Source of the DNA: Streptomyces akebiae
Lineage (GTDB): Bacteria > Actinomycetota > Actinomycetes > Streptomycetales > Streptomycetaceae
Direction of reading: 5' to 3'
DNA length: 64,000 nt
NCBI RefSeq assembly: GCF_019599145.1
Contig: NZ_CP080648.1
Location: 1-64,000 of the forward strand
Shown: one piece after another, positions 1 through 8,817 of the stretch
Numbering within the stretch: the stretch's first letter is position 1
Layout of the letters: every line of letters begins with the position of its first letter
Notes under the pieces: generated by a model
Told to the model about the DNA's origin: nothing
The model's database searches: none
What the model saw: the letters and a program-made list of their open reading frames with translations, nothing else
Position numbers and translations under genes: made by a program

Positions 1-1930
1 AGGCGATCGAGCGGGAGATCCTCGCCGGGTTCGAGATCGACGTCCTGGAGATCCGCGACCCTCCCCCGTCGTCGGGGAGTCCGAGGAAGCCCGGCGCGGC
101 CGGCGTCTGGCGCTCCTGCAGACCGCGCTCCTGGAACACGCGGCGAAGTGGAACCTCAAGACCGTCATGACGTTCCACCAGAAGGTGGAAGAGGCCGCCG
201 CGTTCGCGGAGAAGCTCCCGGCGACGGCTGCCGAGCTGTACATGAACGACGCCACCGACGACGACCTGGCCGCCGCCGACAAGCTGCCGAAGTCCTCCAT
301 CAACGCGGAGTTCTACGAACTCGAGGCCGGCCGCCACGTGCCGCCGGACCGGGTGTGGTCGGCGTGGCTGTGCGGGGACCACCTCGTGACCGAGCGGCGC
401 GAGGTCATCAGGCAGTTCGCAGGCGGCATCGACGCAGCCGGGCGCCGAGTCCACCGCGCCTTCCTCGCCAGCGTTCGCGTGCTCGGAGAAGGCGTCGACA
501 TCACCGGCGAACGGGGCGTCGAAGCCGTCTGCTTCGCCGACACCCGCGGCTCCCAGGTCGAGATCGTGCAGAACATCGGCCGCGCCCTCCGGCTCAACAA
601 AGACGGCAGCACCAAGGTCGCCAGGATCATCGTGCCGGTGTTCCTCGAGCCCGGCGAAGACCCCACCAACATGGTCGCCTCCGCCAGCTTCAAGCCGCTC
701 GTGGCCGTGCTCCAGGGCCTGCGCAGCCACGATGAACGCCTGGTCGAGCAGCTCGCCTCCCGCGCCCTCACCAGCGGCAAGCGCCAGGTCCACCTCCAGC
801 GCGACGAGGACGGGCGGATCATCGGGGCCGGCGGCGCGAGCGACGGCGAGGACCAAGAGCAGAACGAAACCGACGCCGCGGCAGAATCGGCCCTGCTGCA
901 CTTCTCCAGCCCGCGCGACGCCGCGACCATCGCGGCGTTCCTGCGCACCCGGGTCTACCGGCCCGAATCCCTGGTATGGCTCGAGGGCTACCAGGCCCTG
1001 ATCCGCTGGCGGGCGGAGAATCAGATCACCGGCCTCTACGCCGTGCCCTACGACGTCGAGGTCGAAGTCGGCGCGACGAAGGCGTTTCCGCTTGGGCGGT
1101 GGGTGCACCAGCAGCGCAAGGCCTTGCGGGCCGGTGAGCTGGAGGAGCGGCGCAAGGTCCTCCTGAACGCGCCAGAGGCCGGGATGGTCTGGGAGCCGGG
1201 CGAGGAGGCGTGGGAGAACAAGCTCGCCGCGCTCCGGTCCTACCGGCGGGCCACCGGACACCTCGCCCCGCGCCAGGATCAGTTGTGGGGCGAAGGCGAG
1301 GCGATGGTGCCCGTCGGGCAGCACATGGCCAACCTCCGGCGCAAGGGCGCGAAGAACGGCCTGGGCAAGGACCCGGAGCGGGCCGCCCGGCGCGCGGCGC
1401 AGCTGACCGAGATCGACCCGGACTGGGACTGCCCGTGGCCACTGGACTGGCAACGCCACTACCGCGTCCTCGCCGACCTCGTCGACGCCGACGGCCAACT
1501 CCCCGACATCGCACCCGGCGTGCTGATGGACGGCGACGACATCGGCAAGTGGCTCCAGCAGCAGAAGCAGCCGGGCACCTGGGCCCAGCTACCCACCAAC
1601 CAACAGGAACGGCTCACCACACTGGGCATCGCACCGCTCGTGGCACCGACTGCCGCCCCCGCAGCAGCGGCCGGCCGTACGGCGGCGAAGGGCCCGAGCA
1701 AGGCGCAACAGGCGTTCCAGCGAGGCATGGCAGCCCTCGCGCAGTGGATCAAACGGGAGGGCCAGAAGCCGGTGCCCCGCGGCCACAGCGAAGAGATCGC
1801 GGTCGCCGGCGAGGCGGAGCCGGTGACCGTGAAGCTGGGCGTATGGGTCTCCAACACCCGGGCCAGGCGGGAGAAGCTCACGGAGGAGCAGCTGGACGCG
1901 CTGCGCAAGCTGGGCATCCAGTGGGCGTGA
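1..1930 (+). pseudogene. DEAD/DEAH-type helicase with helicase-associated domains, 5' end outside window, frameshifted
   Basis: The C-terminal part of a superfamily 2 helicase. The recognisable stretch around EGVDITGERGVEAVCFAD, then QIVQNIGRALR-like VEIVQNIGRALRLN, is the motif V/VI region. It is followed by several repeats of the type found in helicase-associated (HA) domains and a tail ending KLGIQWA. The reading frame upstream of about position 62 (AIEREILAGFEIDVLEIRDP) is one frame off from the rest (PVVGESEEARRGRRLALLQ). Restoring one C in the CCCTCCCCC run near 60-70 would rejoin them. An internal ATG at 167 opens a 587-residue frame but lies inside the conserved core, so it is not the true start. 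Similar helicases are common close to the ends of Streptomyces linear replicons (TtrA-like); that link is inference. Confidence 0.75.
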
Positions 1931-2220
1931 GCGAGCCCGCCTGCAGGTGAGGCGCGGCTCTGGCCCCTCAGGATGGGGACACAGGGGCGCCCGGCCCATG
2001 GCCGGATAGTGGGTTTCGGTTGCGGGTCCGTGCAGCAATAACGGGCCCGCAAGCTCGTATTTGAGCCTCGCGAAAAAAGATTTTCAGCTGGTGTGTCACG
2101 TTCACCAACTTCGCCTGCACACAACCCCGTACAACAAGCGATCTGCTTCGCAGCTTCATCGCGCGCATTTAAAGCAACCGGTGGAGGTCTGAAGCAGGCC
2201 AGGACGAGGGGGTTTATGCC

Positions 2221-3066
2221 GTGAGCGTAGATGTAGAGATCTTCGAGACCATCGACGCGGTGCTGGGCGGGGAGCACACGGCCCGGATCGGGCAGGACGC
2301 CGCGCGGATCGAGGAGCTGGCCAGCTGCGGCTTCGAAGGGCTGGCCTACGAGGTGTTCGAGATCGAGCTGATCCGGGAGGCCGAGCCGCGCCTGCTCGGC
2401 ATGCTCCGCGAGGGCACGCTTGCCCGGCTTGCCGTGAGGCAGTGCAAGAAGCGGGGCTGGAAGTTCTTCGTCCACGAGGACGACATGAGCCTGCTGCGCA
2501 GCAGCCCTCTCGAGCGGGACATCATCATGGTCGACGTCCTCACCGAAGCGACACGTAAGTTCCATCGCGACCTGCAGCGTGGACAGGGCTGGAAGGCCGA
2601 CCACCACGGACCCCGCGGCGCCTGCAGCCTGATGTCGTACTTCATCGGCCAGTGCGTGTGGGTGTTCCGGCGCGCGTACGTGAGATGGGCCAGGCAGCGG
2701 GTCCACTGGGCCCATCTGCATGCCGTGTACGACTTCACCGAGGACGCCGCGAACGAAGCCGGCATCGGCGGACTGCTCGAGGCCGCCAGCTACGAGATCG
2801 ACTCGGAGGTGTTCAGTACGGACTTCGAGGACATCCTCGATGAGCAGGCGCCGCACACGCAGGCGGTCGTACGTCTGACGGTCATGGGCTTTCCCGACGC
2901 TGAGATCGCCGAGCGGTTGAAGCTCTCCCCCGCCGCCGCCCGCCAGCGCAGGTCGCGCTTCCGGACGGTCCTGTACCAGGCGGCCCGGGAGAAGCGGATC
3001 TGGATCCCGGAACAGCTGCACACCAAGGCCGTCACCCGTCGGCAGAACCAGCGGGGTGCGGCGTGA
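2221..3066 (+). CDS. sigma-70-like regulator with C-terminal HTH
   Basis: A 281-residue protein starting with GTG after the run GGTTTATGCC. The C-terminal ~60 residues carry a region-4-like helix-turn-helix (MGFPDAEIAERLKLSPAAAR followed by RQRRSRFRTVLY), the part of a sigma factor that reads the -35 box. The N-terminal half is acidic and helical and could be a diverged region 2; I see no clear -10-binding motif. It is the first gene of a same-strand block and its stop overlaps the next start (GTGA). It is probably a plasmid-type sigma-like regulator, but a non-sigma DNA-binding protein cannot be excluded. Confidence 0.6.
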   Translation: MSVDVEIFETIDAVLGGEHTARIGQDAARIEELASCGFEGLAYEVFEIELIREAEPRLLGMLREGTLARLAVRQCKKRGWKFFVHEDDMSLLRSSPLERDIIMVDVLTEATRKFHRDLQRGQGWKADHHGPRGACSLMSYFIGQCVWVFRRAYVRWARQRVHWAHLHAVYDFTEDAANEAGIGGLLEAASYEIDSEVFSTDFEDILDEQAPHTQAVVRLTVMGFPDAEIAERLKLSPAAARQRRSRFRTVLYQAAREKRIWIPEQLHTKAVTRRQNQRGAA

Positions 3067-3269
3067 GCACGCAGAACCTCCTGACCCTGCTTCTGGCACT
3101 GGTCACCCTCGCCGCGGTCTCCGCCATCGCAGGCCTGATCGGATACAACGTCGCCCGCGAGGGAGGAGCACCGGTCTCCACGGCCATCGGCCGCGGCAGC
3201 TTCGTGTTCTTCAGTGTCATGACGCTCTTCATCGCGCTGCTGGCCGTCCTGGTCCCGGCCCTGACGTGA
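3063..3269 (+). CDS. small two-helix membrane protein
   Basis: A 68-residue protein whose GTG start overlaps the stop of the upstream sigma-like gene by four bases, implying translational coupling. It has two hydrophobic segments, about residues 6-27 (LLTLLLALVTLAAVSAIAGL) and 44-66 (SFVFFSVMTLFIALLAVLVP), joined by a short polar loop. No enzymatic motif is present. The coupling suggests it acts with the regulator, perhaps as a membrane anchor or anti-sigma-like partner; that is inference only. Confidence 0.6.
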   Translation: MSTQNLLTLLLALVTLAAVSAIAGLIGYNVAREGGAPVSTAIGRGSFVFFSVMTLFIALLAVLVPALT

Positions 3270-3494
3270 GACACGGGGGCGGCGGGCCAGTGGCCTTCGT
3301 CCCGGCCCGCCGACGCGTATCCGGCCGTCCAGGCGCATGAGCTGGTGCGCAGCGTGCCCGGAAGCTCCCGCTGTGACCTGCCAGTTCACACTTCGTGCCG
3401 CAGCCACGACGTCGTGGTTGGTAGGGGCAGTAGCGGCCCGGTGGCGCTCGGTCGGTGTGGCGGCGTCACCAGAAGATCGATGGAGAAGAACAAC

Positions 3495-4115
3495 GTGACC
3501 GAGTCAGTCGCAGGGTCAGGGCGACCGCGTAAGCGGGCGCGAGTGATCCCCGAGCTGTTCCAGAACCGTGCCAAGAAACGCGCCATGACCGCAGAGGAGG
3601 CGAAGGAGGCGGTCATGGAGCTCCTCGTCACGCACAGGTCGCACTGGCTCGCGCTCACCAGGCGCATCGTGTCGTACCACCACGGCGAGGACGTCCTGCA
3701 GATCGGCATCGAGCAGATCGTCAAAACCCTCCCCACGTACCCGAAGGTCATCACGAACCCCAGCGGGTTCATCGCCACCATTCTCTCCAGGCGGGCCGTG
3801 GACGAACTGCGCCGTATTCATGCGGAGGCGCGTGCGCTGGAGAAGCACGGCGCCGTGCCGGAGAAGTGGACGGACCCGGATGTCGTCGAGGCGACGGAGG
3901 GGTACCTCCGCGTCCGGGCCGTCCTGAGTGAGGTGCTGCCCGAGCGGCAGCACGAGGCCTACGTGCTGCGTCACGTCGGCAAGTTCGAGAACGCCGAGAT
4001 CGCCGAGATGCTGGGCATCAAGGTCACCTCGGTACGCAAGGACCTGTCCCTGGCGCAGGCCGCCCTCAAGGACGAAAAGGTGCGTCAGCGCCTGCGTGAG
4101 CACCTGCAGGACTAG
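3495..4115 (+). CDS. ECF-like sigma-70 family protein
   Basis: A 206-residue protein. A GTG at 3495 is chosen because GGAGAA lies 8 bases upstream; an ATG at 3480 is an alternative. Residues ~45-115 resemble sigma region 2 (YHHGEDVLQIGIEQIV, then NPSGFIATILSRRAVDELRR). Residues ~140-190 form region 4 (LPERQHEAYVLRHVGKFENA, then EIAEMLGIKVTSVRKDLSLA), with the HTH that contacts the -35 element. The gene lies 225 bp after the small membrane gene and has no obvious anti-sigma gene beside it. Two sigma-like genes in one plasmid block is unusual. Confidence 0.7.
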   Translation: MTESVAGSGRPRKRARVIPELFQNRAKKRAMTAEEAKEAVMELLVTHRSHWLALTRRIVSYHHGEDVLQIGIEQIVKTLPTYPKVITNPSGFIATILSRRAVDELRRIHAEARALEKHGAVPEKWTDPDVVEATEGYLRVRAVLSEVLPERQHEAYVLRHVGKFENAEIAEMLGIKVTSVRKDLSLAQAALKDEKVRQRLREHLQD

Positions 4116-4298
4116 GGCCTGGGGGTATCCCTTCGCGGGCCAACGGATGGCGCGGATCGGTCCGATCCCCTCCGCGTTCATCGGCTGGCCCGAGTGGGGC
4201 TATCGCCGATCGCCCTGAACCCCACGACCAAGAAGGACAGAAGCACGACCAAGAACGTGACCACGGATTACAAGCCCATCGAGAAGGAGACCAACCCC

Positions 4299-4508
4299 GT
4301 GCTCAACCGCATCTTGTTCATCGTCTCGATCGTCGTCACTGCCGTGACGTCGTTCATCGCCAGCATCGTCAGGCGCATTCGGGCCGCCCGCACTCCCGTA
4401 GCAGTGTGGGACGACCCGACCCTCAAGGCTCCGCAGTCGGCGGGGCTTACCCCGCGCAGGTCACAGCCCGCCCGTACACCCGTTACGTCGGAGCCCAAGA
4501 GGGCTTAG
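4299..4508 (+). CDS. small single-pass membrane protein
   Basis: A 69-residue protein from a GTG start with GAAGGAG 8-13 bases upstream; a longer frame opens at 4194. One hydrophobic segment (LNRILFIVSIVVTAVTSFIA) is followed by basic residues (SIVRRIRAARTP), so the C-terminal tail is predicted to be cytosolic and Pro/Arg-rich. No homologous family is recognised. It lies between the ECF-like gene and another membrane gene. Confidence 0.45.
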   Translation: MLNRILFIVSIVVTAVTSFIASIVRRIRAARTPVAVWDDPTLKAPQSAGLTPRRSQPARTPVTSEPKRA

Positions 4509-4579
4509 CAGCATGCGACCTGATGCCACGTCGAGAGGAGCGCGCATGGTAGGACGCTTCCGTTAGACGATCGCCGTAC

Positions 4580-4617
4580 GGGCCGGGACCTGCGACTTCA
4601 CAGTCGGGTCCCGGCCC
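4580..4617. terminator. GC-rich hairpin, probable terminator
   Basis: GGGCCGGGACC (4580-4590) pairs perfectly with GGTCCCGGCCC (4607-4617) around a 16-base loop that can pair further (GCGACT/AGTCGG). It sits between two small membrane-protein genes, consistent with ending the upstream transcript. Confidence 0.6.
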
Positions 4618-4663
4618 TTCGTCGTATCGGGCGTAGGACGAAACCGAGCACAGGAGCACCATC

Positions 4664-5149
4664 ATGAGCGCCTCCCCCGCCCACCGGATCGAGGTCATCG
4701 AGACCGGCTTCGACATGCGGCTCGCCGCGCTGAAGACGGCCGTCGACACCAAGGAGGACGACGAGGTCACCGACGCCATTGCCGCGCTCCTCGCCACGGT
4801 GGACACCGGCCTCGACGCCCACGACGTGACGGAGGCGTTCTCCGCGCTGCTCTCCGCGATGGAGGCCGACCTCGACGTCAAGAAGAACGACGTGCGGGCC
4901 GCACGGGGACGCGTACGCCAAGTCGCCCACCTGCGCCGCGCCCACCGCCGCCGCCAGCTGCGGGAGAAGGCCGCCCGGGTCGCGCCGCGCATCGCCTTCT
5001 ACGTCTTCACCGTGATCGGCACGATCGTTTTCGGCATCGCCGTCGTGTTGATCCTGCTCGGCAACCTCGCCGCGGCCCTCCCGCTGTTCCCCGCCGCCGG
5101 CGCCGCCTGGGGCCTCGCCCGCGTCATGACCTGGGCCCTGCGCCGATAA
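4664..5149 (+). CDS. membrane protein with helical N-terminal domain
   Basis: A 161-residue protein from ATG with CAGGAGCACC just upstream. Residues 1-100 are soluble and helix-forming with acidic repeats (TKEDDEVTDAIAALLATVD). A strongly basic stretch follows (RRAHRRRQLREKAAR), then two hydrophobic segments (residues ~115-137 and 139-158). The layout suggests a cytosolic coiled domain anchored at the inner membrane. I do not recognise the family. Confidence 0.6.
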   Translation: MSASPAHRIEVIETGFDMRLAALKTAVDTKEDDEVTDAIAALLATVDTGLDAHDVTEAFSALLSAMEADLDVKKNDVRAARGRVRQVAHLRRAHRRRQLREKAARVAPRIAFYVFTVIGTIVFGIAVVLILLGNLAAALPLFPAAGAAWGLARVMTWALRR

Positions 5150-5281
5150 CCCTCCTGGGCGATAGGCGGCTTCATGAAGGGACGTGCATCATGGAGCCGG
5201 GCAGCGACTGCTGGTTATGGGCCGAGCCGACCGCCCGCCCGGCTCCGGGCCGGGCCGGGCCCCGGCACCCGAAAGGCCCCC

Positions 5282-5374
5282 ATGAACACCAGCGAGATCG
5301 CCGCGATCATCAGCGGCACCACGTCCTTGATGGCCGCCCTCATCAACCTCATCACCTCAATCCGAGGCAGGTAA
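5282..5374 (+). CDS. possible 30-residue hydrophobic peptide
   Basis: A short frame, MNTSEIAAIISGTTSLMAAL followed by INLITSIRGR, preceded by the weak Shine-Dalgarno-like AAAGG. The peptide is hydrophobic with a basic tail, in keeping with the run of small membrane genes upstream. Its size makes chance possible. Confidence 0.3.
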   Translation: MNTSEIAAIISGTTSLMAALINLITSIRGR

Positions 5375-5477
5375 CGGTCAGTGCCCCGGGCTCCGGTGGC
5401 AGCCCGGGGCACCGCCACGAGGATGGCCAAGTACCTCAACGTCCCCGAAGTCCAGCTGCCGCTCCCGCACCTGAGAC

Positions 5478-6461
5478 GCGGATGTCCGGGCGCCAGGTGG
5501 GCCGGGCAAGGGCCCGCCACGGCTGCCCGGGCTTCCAGCCCTCCCCGCGAGGGCGCTCGCGCAGCTTGCCGATACCGTCCTTCACGGTCGCCTTGATCGC
5601 CGACACCACGATCGCCAGCTGCGGGTCACGCTGCCGGTAGCCGTCCATCGCCGCGAGGAAGTCGGCCGGCGGCATGTCCGCGTGCACGCCGATGTCGGCC
5701 ATCGTGGCGAGGTAGGCGTCGCGCAGCCGGTTGTACCAGCCGTCCAGGTAACGGCCGTTGTCGTAGCGCACCCACGCCTCGATCGGCGTGACGTCGTAGC
5801 CGAGCTCCACCGCGTACGCCACGGCCGGCGTGGCGTACCAGGCCACCACCGTCGGGCGCTCACCCTTCGGCGTGAACGGGCTAGGCAGCAGGTCAGCGTC
5901 CAGGTCCGCCCACTTGTCCTTGGCGACCTTCACCCTCAACAGGTCGACGTGGGAAAGGTCGACCAGCCACGCACCGGGCAACTTCGCGTCGAACACCGGC
6001 GCTTTGATGTACGACGGCGCACCGAGGCCGACCAGTGAGGCCGTTGGCGCCGGCGGCGAAGGCCATGTTCACGTCGACGCCCACCAGGTGCCGAAGGGTG
6101 CATTCGGCGTCGGTGAGCGGCCGTGCCCAGTCGTACGCCTCCTCCACCAGGACCTCGGCCGGGTGCGGCGGTGGAAGCGCGGCAGATCCTTCAGCTGTGG
6201 GTGCCCGTCGGGGGCCTCGCACGGCGCGCAGTCCACCGGGTCCTTGCCCAGCGAACCGGGGTTGTGCTCGGAATGCCGCCTACCCGTCGCGTCCGGCTCG
6301 GAGGCGCGGGTCGGCCGATGCAGCGCGGTCATCAGCTCCAGGCCCGTGACGGCGGTGGAGCCGCGCGGCGTCATCACCCGGGCCGCATAGGTGCCCAGCA
6401 TCCGCGCGAGGTCTGCCGGCGGCAGCTGGGCGGCGTCGGCCCAGTGCCGGGTGTCGCTCAC
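5478..6461 (-). pseudogene. tap: telomere-associated protein Tap, remnant with frameshifts and both ends lost
   Basis: The translated pieces align almost continuously to the middle of the intact Tap at 47365-49662. SRHWADAAQ-like start and MTPRGSTAVTGLELMTALHR are in one frame, EAYDWARPLTDAECTLRHLV in a second, and LPGAWLVDLSHVDLLRVKVA through RPTWRPDIR in a third. Frameshifts lie near 6165 and 6030. Roughly the first 320 and last 110 residues of Tap are missing, and similarity stops abruptly after RPDIR at 5478. Tap binds the telomere overhang and recruits the terminal protein in Streptomyces. The fragment faces away from the tpg-like gene at 7121, so the usual tap-tpg order has been rearranged. 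Confidence 0.88.
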
Positions 6462-6490
6462 CGAACTATGGGCGCACCTCAGTGAAGTTG

Positions 6491-6847
6491 TCAGGCGTCG
6501 CGGTACTGGTTCCGGGCAACACGGACGACGCGGCCGGCCTTAAGCAGACCGTCTATGTAGACGGAGACGCCGTTGCGGTTGGCTTGCTTGCCCCCGGCGG
6601 TCAAAGCATCCGCAATATCACCGAGAGACATGGGCTGAGGCGACGCCCTGAGGATCTTGACGATGGCATCCGCCTTGGTGAGGTCTTGGACCGCCGACCC
6701 CGGCTCGGACACCGCTGCACTCAGCTTCTTGAAGGCGTCCCGCTTGGCCTTGAGCCCCTCGATATGAGCTCCGAGTCGGTCACGCTCGAGTTCGGCTTCA
6801 CGGAGTTCACGCTCGACGCTGGCGAGGTCCTCGCTGTAGGAGTTCAC
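6491..6847 (-). CDS. coiled-coil winged-helix protein
   Basis: A 118-residue protein. Residues 1-45 form a heptad-rich coiled coil (SVERELREAELERDRLGAHI). Residues ~60-118 form a winged helix (ADAIVKILRASPQPMSLGDI, then ADALTAGGKQANRNGVSVYI) ending in a beta wing (AGRVVRVARNQYRDA). It is therefore a probable dimeric DNA-binding protein. It is divergent from the tpg-like gene at 7121 across a 273-bp AT-richer gap (6848-7120) that must hold both promoters, so it could control that gene. It abuts the truncated 5' edge of the tap remnant. Confidence 0.65.
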   Translation of the reverse strand: MNSYSEDLASVERELREAELERDRLGAHIEGLKAKRDAFKKLSAAVSEPGSAVQDLTKADAIVKILRASPQPMSLGDIADALTAGGKQANRNGVSVYIDGLLKAGRVVRVARNQYRDA

Positions 6848-7120
6848 GAGGAGAAGACTATAGAAACCTAGTAGAAGTTAGCTAGCTTTTCTTAAAGACG
6901 GACGCTGCTCGACCAGCTGGGTGCCGCGCGAACCCTACGGAGCGGCGATCAGGTTCAGTGAGACGAGCTCAGGCTCGAGATAGGACAGCAGAGTCAGTAG
7001 CCGAGGACCCGCAGGGATGTCTCGCGTACGCCGGAACTGGCCAAAGGCAACGGGCCAGTGTGAAAGACCTGAGGGAGCAGACGGCCGCTGTGCGGCGGCA
7101 GAACGGCTCGGGGGGAGGAC

Positions 7121-7675
7121 ATGGGAGAGATCGTCAAAGGGCTTGAGCGAGCGCTGCTGAGCCGTCCGGTGCCTACTGGTGACGCCGCTGTGCGTTTCCT
7201 GCTCAGGGCGCAGAAGGGCTCCACGAAGAACATGGCTGTCCTCCTGGGGATCTCCCAGCGCACGGTACAAAGGTGGGTCACGACCCGGCCGGGAATGCGT
7301 CGCCGTCCAAGTGCTGTGCATGCGGGGTTGATCGATGAGGCCGTCAGGGCACGGTGGCAGCCCCTGGTGCGCGCCCGCCGACGGGCCCGGGCCGAGGCCG
7401 ACGGGTTTGTCTTCCACACCAGGGCGCGGTTCGGTTTCGCCGCTCCGGCAGGCTCGTCGGACGATCCGCGGGTACGGCTGATCACCCAGTACCTGTCGGG
7501 AGAAGTGGCCCGCGAGCTGTTCGCCGCCCGGGACGCCGGCGGGGGTGAGCAGCAGCAGATGGTGATCCTCGCCCGTGCTTTGGGGCATGCCTACTTCCGG
7601 GACGGAGGCCTGCGTGCCCATGGGCTCGGAATCGCCTTCACCGACGTGGAGTTCGCCGTTTTCTCCATCGACTGA
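7121..7675 (+). CDS. tpg: diverged telomere terminal protein (Tpg paralogue)
   Basis: A 184-residue protein, the same size as Streptomyces Tpg (about 184). It shares with the Tpg at 49675 the motif order: ISQRTVQRWV (HTH; VSQRTVERYV there), ARWQPLVRARRRARA, FHTRARFGFAAPAGSSDD, ARELFAARDAGG and AYFRDGGLRAHGLGIAFTDV. Tpg caps the 5' ends of linear replicons and primes end patching. By alignment the acceptor threonine of Tpg (Thr114 in the other copy) is replaced here by Ser113 (APAGSSDDP against APIGSTDED). No intact Tap partner lies beside it, only a pseudogene. It may be a functional serine-type terminal protein or a drifting duplicate. Confidence 0.85.
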   Translation: MGEIVKGLERALLSRPVPTGDAAVRFLLRAQKGSTKNMAVLLGISQRTVQRWVTTRPGMRRRPSAVHAGLIDEAVRARWQPLVRARRRARAEADGFVFHTRARFGFAAPAGSSDDPRVRLITQYLSGEVARELFAARDAGGGEQQQMVILARALGHAYFRDGGLRAHGLGIAFTDVEFAVFSID

Positions 7676-7694
7676 CGTGCACGCGGGTTCGAGC

Positions 7695-8804
7695 TCAGAG
7701 CGAGGGCGGCATCTGGTGCCGTGTCAGCATCGTGTCGTAGCACTGTGCTTCCTTTCGTTCGCGCCAGTCCCACTGGATGCGGCCGACAGGGCCGGTGCGC
7801 TGACCGACAGGCGGCTGCGGCGGGCGGAGCCTGGCCGCCTCCGCCATGCGCAGCAGGTGGACGCGGTCGTGGGGGCCGGCCAGCAGATGCTGGTCCTGGC
7901 CGGGCGCGAGCTGAGCGAAGGACACGGCGGCCTTCAGGGAGACGCGTGCCCACGGCGGCACCCGGTGCGAGGCGCAGCCGTCGGTGTAGCGGGTCCGGTC
8001 GTGCAGGGCCAGGGTGGCCGCGGCGGCGTCGTAGTCGCCGGGGCGGGCGGTGGCGAGCTGCTGGATGGATGCGCCGGTAAAGAGGGCGGCGGCGAGGGCG
8101 GCGGCCAGGCGGGGGTGGGCGGTCACGGTGGAGAGGCGTCGGGCGACTTCCTGTACTGCCTGCTCGGTGAGGGGTGTCGGTGGCGGGCGGTGCCGGAAGG
8201 TGATCGGCGGCGGTACGCACGGGGCGGTACAGGGGGCAGGGCTGTCGTAGGAGACCAGGCGGTCCAGTGCGGGCAGGGTGAGCCACCGGTTGGCCGGCCG
8301 GGCGGGCTCCTCCGCAGGCCGGGGTACGGGAGCGGTTGTGCCGTAGTAGTGGCGGCGGGCGGCCTGGAAGTCGGCGGTGATGGCGAAGTCGGCCGTCTGC
8401 AGGGCCTGGTGCAGGGCGGCGGGCAGGTGAGGGCGGTGGCAGACCAGGGTCAGGTGAATGCCGGTCAGGGCGCGCAGCTCCAGGAGGCGCATCGTGCGGC
8501 GGGCGGTGAGGCGGTGGGCGCGCAGGACGGTCAGCCGGTTCACGGGCAGGGCGTTGATCCAGGCGGTGGCGGCTTCCCAGGCGGGCTGACGGCCGGCGGG
8601 GAAACGGCCCGGGAGCAGGGGCGGTTTGCCCAGAGCGGCCAGAAGGTCGTGGGCGAGGCCGGTTTCGCTGGTGGTGCCCGGGCCGGGGTGCAGGGTGATC
8701 CGGCCGGACGGCGGATGGTGGGCGGCCAGGGCGGTGTGCGTGTGGACCGCGTCGTCGCCCGGGTCGAGGACCACGGCGACGGACGGTGGCACGGCTGGCG
8801 GCAT
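7695..8804 (-). CDS. unknown 369-residue protein of the transposition module
   Basis: Starts at the ATG at 8804, 13 bases after the repaired stop of the upstream ATPase gene. The N-terminal half (residues 1-200) has alternating hydrophobic strands and helices without a Walker A motif. The C-terminal part (AALAAALFTGASIQQLATAR and later HRVPPWARVSLKAA) faintly resembles the opening of a tyrosine-recombinase catalytic domain, but the catalytic Arg that should follow TGA is Ser. I treat that resemblance as weak. In Tn7-like systems this position often holds a target-selection protein (TniQ/TnsD-like), but no zinc-finger cysteine pattern is visible here. Confidence 0.5.
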   Translation of the reverse strand: MPPAVPPSVAVVLDPGDDAVHTHTALAAHHPPSGRITLHPGPGTTSETGLAHDLLAALGKPPLLPGRFPAGRQPAWEAATAWINALPVNRLTVLRAHRLTARRTMRLLELRALTGIHLTLVCHRPHLPAALHQALQTADFAITADFQAARRHYYGTTAPVPRPAEEPARPANRWLTLPALDRLVSYDSPAPCTAPCVPPPITFRHRPPPTPLTEQAVQEVARRLSTVTAHPRLAAALAAALFTGASIQQLATARPGDYDAAAATLALHDRTRYTDGCASHRVPPWARVSLKAAVSFAQLAPGQDQHLLAGPHDRVHLLRMAEAARLRPPQPPVGQRTGPVGRIQWDWRERKEAQCYDTMLTRHQMPPSL

Positions 8805-8817
8805 GGTGACGTGGTGG

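Noticed and set aside
1..200. Telomere (terminal palindrome cluster) at the left edge
   Set aside because: The first bases are helicase coding sequence; no packed short palindromes typical of Streptomyces telomeres are seen at either edge.
3345..3494. Upstream extension of the ECF-like gene (ATG-like start at 3345)
   Set aside because: The added 50 residues are low-complexity and the GTG at 3495 has the better RBS.
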